Part shown: piece by piece, positions 49,447 to 58,400 of the stretch
Numbering within the stretch: the stretch's first letter is position 1
Layout of the letters: every line of letters starts with the position of its first letter
Assembly: GCF_910592395.1 (NCBI RefSeq)
Contig: NC_088310.1
Location: forward strand, 3,977,501 to 4,037,500
Reading direction: 5' to 3'
DNA from: Lineus longissimus
Lineage: Eukaryota; Nemertea; Pilidiophora; Heteronemertea; Lineidae
DNA: 60,000 bases
Translations under genes and position numbers: made by a program
Notes under the pieces: model-generated
Database searches by the model: none
Seen by the model: the letters and a program-made list of their open reading frames with translations, nothing else
Told to the model about the DNA's origin: nothing

Positions 49447-52400
49447 GTAAGAAATGAAATGTGTTCACATTCAGCACAATATCAAATAGGGTCATTTAAG
49501 ATTCCCTGCAGCTGGTATCTGTATTGACCAATCAGAAGGCCTCTATCATGCTTCTTTGGCGAAAGAAGCATGATAGTTTGCTTATGATGGGCTAATGCAT
49601 TCTGCCTGTGAAAGGTGGCCAATGGAATTGGATGATGCCCTGCATCTGAGTGTTAGAAATGATATGGCGATGGCAGGGAGGGTATTCGAAGAAGTACGAT
49701 TTTCGTAGTTTCCACCTGATGAATGCAGTTTTCTCAATGTTTCCGTAAAATCACAGTCTTCCAAACCAAAAACACTGAACTCGTATTTCGTGTGAATCTA
49801 GTTGGTTGAACATGTGTTTGGTTGTTCGCCCGTCCCGTTGTTAGACTAGAAAAACTAGCCGAGGATAAATTATTACTAAAATACCTACTAGCATATACCT
49901 TTAAACATCGGACAGAGGAAAACCTATTCAAAACTGCGATATCATGATATGTTACTTGCAGTTTGCCGAAGGGCACTGTTATACACGACAGGGCAGGTGG
50001 TTTATGAGTCTATTCCGGCTACTTATCTCCATGTACCGCCGACACTTGAAGGTGATGAGAACAGGAGTATTCCGGTGTAGACTACGCTGGCCACCTTGCT
50101 GAAGATGAATGTTGAATAGATACAATGTACCTATCATATGATTTGTCAGAAAAGTTGTAAATTTGTTTTTATAAACTATGTAACAGTCCAAGTTTTGTAT
50201 CACTCAATCTATGAGTAAAACCTGTCTAGGGACCATTTGGTACATGCATTTGGTGTCCTCTGTGGCAGATTGAGCTTCGACCAGATTCCTCAATTACCGC
50301 CTATTGGTTGCTTTCCGTCTGACCGATTTCATACTCCGCATGCTTGTAACAAAGCATAAATGCCTTCAGCTCGGCGTCTAAACCTGTAGGTAACAACATG
50401 CTCGTGAGAACACTATGTTCTGCCAACACTTCCACATTCTCAAGGTGAAAGGCGCTCTAATGTACAGAGCAGTCCGGCATCGCTCTCTAACTCGGCTCTT
50501 CAACGCATAATTGCTGACAAGCTATGTTATGTTCCGATATATTCAGATATGGTGGAGATACCTGACTGATTGTAACAAATACATGTACATCAGTGTACGT
50601 GTTCAGCAAACACCTCCTAGTGAAAAGTTATCAAAGAGTTCATGTAACTTTTATTCAACATGGCTGTATGCACCAACAGCTATCGGTTCACCCAATATCA
50701 CCAAAAAAACGTGTTTTTCATGCATAATTATGCGGATTTTGAGACTGGTGGCCGAGGCCATAAGAAGTTGTTGCCAACCCCCAACAGCTGGTTCTTTATA
50801 CCTTAACTTGACCTATTTGTTCTGCAGAGGCCACAGGTGGTGCACCAACAAGCAAGACCAAACACCAAGGAACGAGAGTGCAATACATCACCCACTATTT
50901 CACCCTAGGACAGGCCAGCTACCGCCTGGCCGTCCTAGAAACCAGCGAGCAGTCGGGACCTTCCGACATGGCTGACCTCGACGCCACCACAGTCCCCCCT
51001 GGAGAAGAGGTATGGTTCGTAGATTCTCAACTACCTGTCGACCAGGATGAGTGCATGATATGGAAATGGGCGCTGACAGATGAAACTGCCAAGGAAAGAT
51101 CGTAAGTGATTGAAGTTATCTCCTGTCTGGGTCAGTGTGTCCGCTGTATAAGGATAGGCAATGTTGATGATCCACTAATATTTCATCAGAATGTCACATA
51201 CATTGAAATCGGTTTCGGCTGACCCACCCCTACAGCTATAGTTAGAAAACCAAGTTAACTGACTTGGAACGGATATAATTACCAGATTAGGGGAACATTT
51301 TGATCTGTTACGAGAGGAATCGATAAAATTGTCTTTAAAATTTAAACACTGTCGATAAACTCATGTTTTCAGATTGGCAGAGACAAACCTTCAAGCAGAA
51401 AGGATACGTGTTTTAGACAGCGCATGGAGCGGTGGACAAGTTATCGTACATTCACGAGATTCAAGCCTAACAGGTGCGTGACATCTTTATTATGGCGGCG
51501 AGTTTTAAAATGGCGTACGTACATGTACACTAACGCAAGGCTGAACTGATGACGCCAACATCAAACTGCCCAATGCTTTTCTCTAAAACGCGATAAATAT
51601 TCAGCGTTTTTAGTCTATATATCATAAACAGCTATAGTTACATATTGGAACCTTTGTTCAAATGACAGCGACGTCCATAAGTGATTATGAACTGCAATGA
51701 TAATAAAAACGCCATGTATGTTTCAGAGTCCATCGAACCAGTTGCACTCATTGGGTTAGTTGGCCAAGATGAAGAACTATCAGAACCAGAAGAACAAGCC
51801 ATCATCGAAAGTGCCAAGGCCGTGGTACAGGCAGTTACCAAGGCTGCGGTGGGTAAGATTACCATCGCGGAGGATGATCTCCAGGCTGGAAAGCGAGGTA
51901 AGAGTCCTTCTAGCATCACTCTGGAAGAGATGGTCGACAAGCAGGCATTCGCCACTGATGTGGCGAAGCGTGTGGTCAACCTTGCACAAAAGCAGATCAA
52001 GTTGGATGAGCAGGAACATGAGAAGGCCCAGGGTGACACTGCGGATACGACGCAACTAGAAACCAGACGCACCAGTATTAAGAATTTCGAAGACTTAGTT
52101 GGGGATGAAGACATAACAAAACAAGCAGTGCACCTAGCTAAATTAGAAATGGTGGCGGTTTCAATCGGTAGTGATGGTGATGGGGACAGTGCGGGTGGCG
52201 GTGGCAAAGGCAAAGGGAAGGCAAAGAAAGGGAAGAAGGGGAAGAAGTCTAACGGCACGCTGGATGAGATGGTGAAAAGGTCACTGTTCGCAGCAGGAAT
52301 TGCCAAAAACGTCATCAAACTTGCTCAAATGCAAGTCTCCTCCAATGAAACAGGGACACAACTTCTTCAAGATACAAGTAATCAGGAATCAGATGAGGGA

Positions 52401-55400
52401 GTTAGTCCTCAGGAGGAGTCTGTCATATCCGACATCTTGAGTGGAATCAGGACGCTTAAGAGGCGCAAACAGGTCAAAGTAGAGTTTGATACAAGCTGGG
52501 ATAAGAACGGGAACTTAGCCCCACTTTCGGACGATAGGGAGAGAAAACATAGCAAGGAAGAGCGAACTATAATCGTGCCAACTGTTGACAATAGATACAT
52601 GAAAAGCAGGGGACTAGATCTTACTGAACAGTCTGTCGAATTGAAATTCCGACCAAGCTTAAAAGAGTTGACACCGGAGTCTGATTACTCAGGGGAGTAC
52701 GATGCGGCGCCGATGGAGATTGAAACAAGAGCTTACTCGACATCAAGGCGAAAGAGTATCGTGGACGAAATACCAGATTCTGTTCAGTATCAAATCTATC
52801 GGCGGATTTCATTACAGGATCCAACCTTCGCCGCCACATTAAGAGAACTGAGAGAAAGTGCATCAAGCGATAATGACTCCGACAACAAGGACGATATTGA
52901 TAGAATCATAGATCTATTGCCTCATGTTGATCTGCGGATGATTCACCGAAAGTATTTTCATCAGCAGGACCAGGTCGTGCCGACCATGAGACCAGTCCAT
53001 AGCCATACCTTACGCTTGGATGGGACATACAATGAAGAGGAAGAAATGGAGACTGAGGATGTCAGTTTAGATGAGGAAAAGGCCGACGAAATCTCAAGGT
53101 TGGTGTATAACCTCTGCCGACGATACTCTCTGCACGAGGTTGAGAACTTGCAGCTGTACAAGCGTATGTCCATTATCCCCGGGGCGTCCCCGTTGTCTTT
53201 GGAAATCACGCCTGACATGGCATGCTTCACAGCTCACCCCGATACAGACGAAGAGGACTTTGCTAGACCAGAACAGGAAGAATCTTCAATTTCGATGACA
53301 TTAGACCCAACTCCCACTGTCATATTACCAGCGCAGAATATTGAAACCCAGTTTGGCGACAGCGAAAATCGGTACAGAACGTTTCTGCTTGAATCAGACC
53401 CGGGGCAGGTCGCCGCCGAGACGGGTTTTGCCGTAACAGGGGAGGTGGAATACAAAGCAGTAGACCCAGGGGCTGGAGGGGTAACATTGCTCAGCCAACA
53501 AACAGAGACTATTGAGTTCCAGTCGCAAAGCGCCCCGGCTGATGCTCCAGGCGACTCCAAATTGAAATATTCTGCAACCGGTGCAGGAAGCGGTGAGGAA
53601 ACCGTGAAGCCTATTCAACAAATGGAGATACTCGACTTCCAGTTGGAAAGCGCCCCGGCTGATGTTGAAGGTGACATCAAATTGCGATATTCTGCAATCG
53701 ATGCAGGAAGTGGTGATGAAACCATGGAGCCTATTCAACAAACGAGGACGCTTGAGTTCCAGTCGGAAAGCGCCCCGGCTGATGCTCAAGGCGACACCAA
53801 ATTGAAATATTCTGCAATCGGTGCAGGAAGTGGTGAGGAAACCGTGAAGCCTATTCAACAAATGGAGATACTCGACTTCCAGTTGGAAAGCGCCCCGGCT
53901 GATGTTGAAGGTGACATCAAATTGCGATATTCTGCAATCGATGCAGGAAGTGGTGATGAAACCATGAAGCCCATTCAACAAACGGAGATACTCGATTTCC
54001 AGTTAGAAAGCGCCCCGGCTGATGTTGAAGGTGATATCAAATTGGGATATTCTGCAACCGATGCAGGAAGTGGTGATGAAACCATGAAGCCTATTCAACA
54101 AACGAGGACGTTTGAGTTCCAGTCGGAAAGCGCCCCGGCTGATGTTGAAGGTGACACTTTCAACAGCACGATAAAATACCCCGCAATCGACCCAGGAACT
54201 GGTGATGAAACTATGAAACCTAATCAACAAATAGAGACTATACCTTATTGCTTTGAAGATGCCCAAGTCGTCTCTGAAGGGGATTCTTTAGACCACAGAG
54301 TAAAATATCCTTCAATTGACCCAGGAACTGGTGATGAGAGTGATGAGACCATGAAATCTCATCAAGAAGTTGTAACAGAACCGTATGGTTTCGAATGTGT
54401 TCAGGAGATGTCTGAAAAGGACGTTATGTTGAAGCAGCCAAAGCAATTCAAAGCTGTAGAGCCTGGCATTGGTGCTGAGATGGCCATTGACCAGGACTTG
54501 GAGACATTAAAATACGAAGTTGATAGCACTCAAATCGATACCTCGGGAGACACATTAACCCAGCTGGTACCGGAACAATCACAGGGAGGTCATGAACCGT
54601 CCCCAGCAAGAAGTGATGACGACTTTGTCTTTGTTCACCAAAACGCCGATCAACAAGTTCCAATTGCACACAGTTCAAGTGGCAGCTCTGGAGACGCAGA
54701 TTTCGTAATGGTTCCTGAAGCTGAGGAAAGAAGAAACCAACAGAAAAAGGAGACCTATCTCTCGCAAAGTTTATCAGATGAACAGATGATAGTAGAACCT
54801 CAAATGGAACTCGCAGAGGGTGAGTTGCAGGAGGCACCACCATTGGAATTAGTGGCCATGGATGAGAAATCGTTAGAAGTGCCAGAAGCATCAGAGAGGA
54901 TCAACCAGACACTTCCTCCGCAGGGAGCTTCACTGGAACAGACATCAGTGGCAGAACCTGTAACTGAGTTTATACAAGGTGACAGTGAACTTCCACCCGC
55001 GCTATTAGACCAAGGTGTCGTGGAGTTGTTCTTGCCTGACGCTGACTCTCATCGTGTCATCGATGAGGCCAGCATCGCAGATGTTCCTAACAGTGAGGGC
55101 ACGCATGAAGATGCAGATGTAGATGAATATATAGAGGTAGGGGAAAAAACAACTTTCAGTTCTGAGTCCAGCATTGAATTTGAGTTTGAAGACGCTCCTG
55201 AAAGTGAAAGTGACTTTGAAAGAAATGTAATGGACGAGGAGGGGCCAGTAGAACAGACAGTTAGCGATGTGGTTAGCCAGCTTCCCAAAGAGTTCACAGA
55301 GGTTGACCAAAATCTGTCAGGAGAATCTATCAATTCCAAGAGTCCGCCGGCAACAATTGAAACACGACGCCTGGAGGTTGACACCACTGAATTAACTCCG

Positions 55401-58400
55401 CAGAAAGAGCGTGCAGAGGAGGACGTTGGGCCTCCGAGAAAGAAGCTGGCAACAGCTGATTTGCGTGAGCATAGCCCCGAGGCCGAGGATGCGGCTGAAC
55501 GTGGTCTTCAAGTACAAATGGCAACAACTGAAGAGACTATCGGTGTCCCTGCTCAAAGTACAGTTGAATTCATTGCTCCCGAGTTGAACCAGGGCGTTGA
55601 AGATGGTAAATGTATGGACAAATTAATCACAGATTTGCATGATGACACAGCCGATGACGGAAATGTTGCTGCCTTGACAACAGACATGGATACAGAAACT
55701 GATATTCAAGAGCAAAGTCCAGCGGCAGATGTCGTAGCATGTCAAGTCGATAACTCACTTGAATTGAGTCCCCTGGAGATGGGTCACACAGTCGAAGAAG
55801 GTGGCGCAGTGGCAGCTAAGCAGCCAGAGTTAACTGCAGATATTGAGGGTGGTCACCAACTAGGCGTTCGATTACCGACAAATCTGGATGATGAGGGATT
55901 GGTAGAACAGGCAGTAGGCGATGTTGCTAGCCAGCAACATCTAGAGTTCATTGGGGCAGAACCAGATCTATCCGAACAGGCGATCGAATTGACCAGTCCA
56001 GCGATAGAAATTGAAACACGACGCCAAGAGGTTGACACCATTGAAATGATTCCGCAGGAAAAGTGTGCAGGGGAGTACATTGGGCTTCCAGAGACCAAGC
56101 AGGCAACGGATGATTTGCTTGAACGCGGCCCTGGGACAGAGGAGGCAACAGAACGAAGTCTTCAAGTACAGACAGCAGCAACTGAAGATACTATCGGTGT
56201 CCCTATCCAAAGTACAGTTGAATTCATTCCTCCAGAGTTGAACCATAACATTGAAGATGGTAAGAGTCTAGACAAACTTGTCACAGATTTGGATGAAGAC
56301 GTTGATACCTTGACCCCAGACCTCAATGCAGAAACTGGCATTCATGAGACAAGTCCAGCAGCAGATGTTGTAGCATCCCCAATCGTGAACACACTTGAAC
56401 TGGGACCCCAGGAGGTTAGTTGCACAGTCGAAGAAGGTGGTAAAATTGAAGTTACGCAGCCAAAATTAACTACCGATTTAGATGCAGATACTACAGGTGA
56501 AGTTGGATTGACTACGGACTCAGATGAGGATTTTCCTGAACAAGATCCAGCAGATCCAAAGATGGTTACGGCCCCAGGTGAAAGCACGATTGAACTAGTC
56601 CCTTTCGGTCTCAAGCAGGCCCTTGATGAAGATGGCAGATTGCAAGACAAATTGGTCACAGACTTAGATTCAGATATTTCAGAAGATGTTGATGATGAAG
56701 ATGGGAGAATCCTAAGAACAGACCGAGATGAGGCGTCAGACATCCAAGAACAAGGTCCTGGAGCCATGGAAGGTGCCAGCCCGAACATTTCAACTACCAT
56801 TCAAATCATTTCCCCAGAACCCGATGGTGTTAGTAAATTGATCGATGAGCCACTTGGTGGTACCAAAAAAATGGTAACTGATTTAGATGATGATACCGAT
56901 GGCGATGTGATAGGATTGTTGAACCCAGTCCTTTCCAAGTCTACGGAAACTTTGACCACTGACCTCGATGCAGATTCTTCGGATGATGACGATTACGCAT
57001 TACCCTCTGAGGAGTCAATACTCATGTCGCAAGATGCTGGTAACGAACAGCATATCATCCGAAGTTTAGAGGTCCATAAATACACGTCTGAAGAAGCTGT
57101 TTGCGTTCCAGATGTGGTTGGAACAGTATTGGAGGTCCGAACCATGGCAACAGGCCCAGTGACTGAGGAGCAGGTCTCAAAGGAAACTGTCAGAATATCA
57201 GAGGCAGAAGTTATTACCGTTGCAACGACCACAACAGTTACTGAAGCTACCAGTGCTTCTATCACATATGAGGGCGAAAACATTCCCGATGCTTTGAACT
57301 CTGTTCTCGAAGTACCGTTCCTTGATGAAGGTCCTGATACGATCGACCTCATAGATCAGACAGTGGCAACGCAGGAGGAAAGCTGTGACCCTGTACTTTC
57401 AGACGAGTCATTATCTCCAGATTTTGTCTGCCAATGTCCGTTCACTGAGGCTGCTGCCTCATCTCCATTTGGAACCCCTCTCACGACCATCTTCTTTCGG
57501 ACCCACTACACGAACCATCGAGAGGGCGAATGTGTGGCATTGGCATGGAACAGGGAAGGTTCGAAAGAGACAGAGCTATGCCAATCATGCATGGGGGAGG
57601 AAATTCCAACTAAATCAGGTTTTTGGTATATGTTCAGCCGCTTACCTGCAGGATCCAAGATCAAGTGGAAGTTAGTCCTCTTTAACACTGACACTGGTTC
57701 ACTAATCAGATGTGAGGAACGCCCGAATAGGACACTCGTAGTACCAAACGTGTATACATTAATTGATGCACTTTGGGCCTTTGATGATACCCAAATTGAT
57801 GTCCATGACTGTGACAGGCAGTTAGAGTCTATTCCATTTTCTTACGATGTCCTGAGAGAATTTTCAGATTCCAGTGAAGAAGGACCCATAAAACTAGAAT
57901 CCATATGCGAGGAAAAAGAGGAATTAAACGTAGAACGTCAGGACTCCTCTGCTAACTTTGACTCTATTGAAGCATACAGTGAATCTCTAGAAGAAGACAT
58001 CATGAGTGATGCTACATTCCTTGCAGAGCAGCTGAGCCAGTTCATACCAGGTGCCTCAGGCGAGCTTCAGGAAGTTGAGGAAGAAATAGATCTGACAGAA
58101 AATCAAGTGGCCGAGTCAATGCCACTCGCTTTAGATGGAGAGGAACAAGACGACAGAATCAGTGCACCCACAGGAGTTACTCAGATACCCTCAGATACAA
58201 TAGCAACAGTAATCGCAAGTGATGGTGCTCTTGTTCCCCATATGACAGATGTTTTCTTCCGGACACACTATCTGGTTCATTCCGATGATGAATACGTCGC
58301 TGTGATTGGCGACTCGGAGTATCTTGGTAACTGGAATGTCCACACAAGCATCGGAGAGGAGCTACCCAAGGGATCCGGCTTCTGGTATGTTTACTGCAAG

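Noticed and set aside
51638-52318. 226-codon minus-strand open frame, rich in Ser, Leu and Pro
   Set aside because: It is the antisense shadow of the giant gene's exon 4; the plus frame is continuous with good splice borders and internal helix repeats.
53394-54266. Minus-strand repeated frames resembling a repeat protein
   Set aside because: They mirror the 120-bp coding array on the plus strand. The periodicity is inherited from it.
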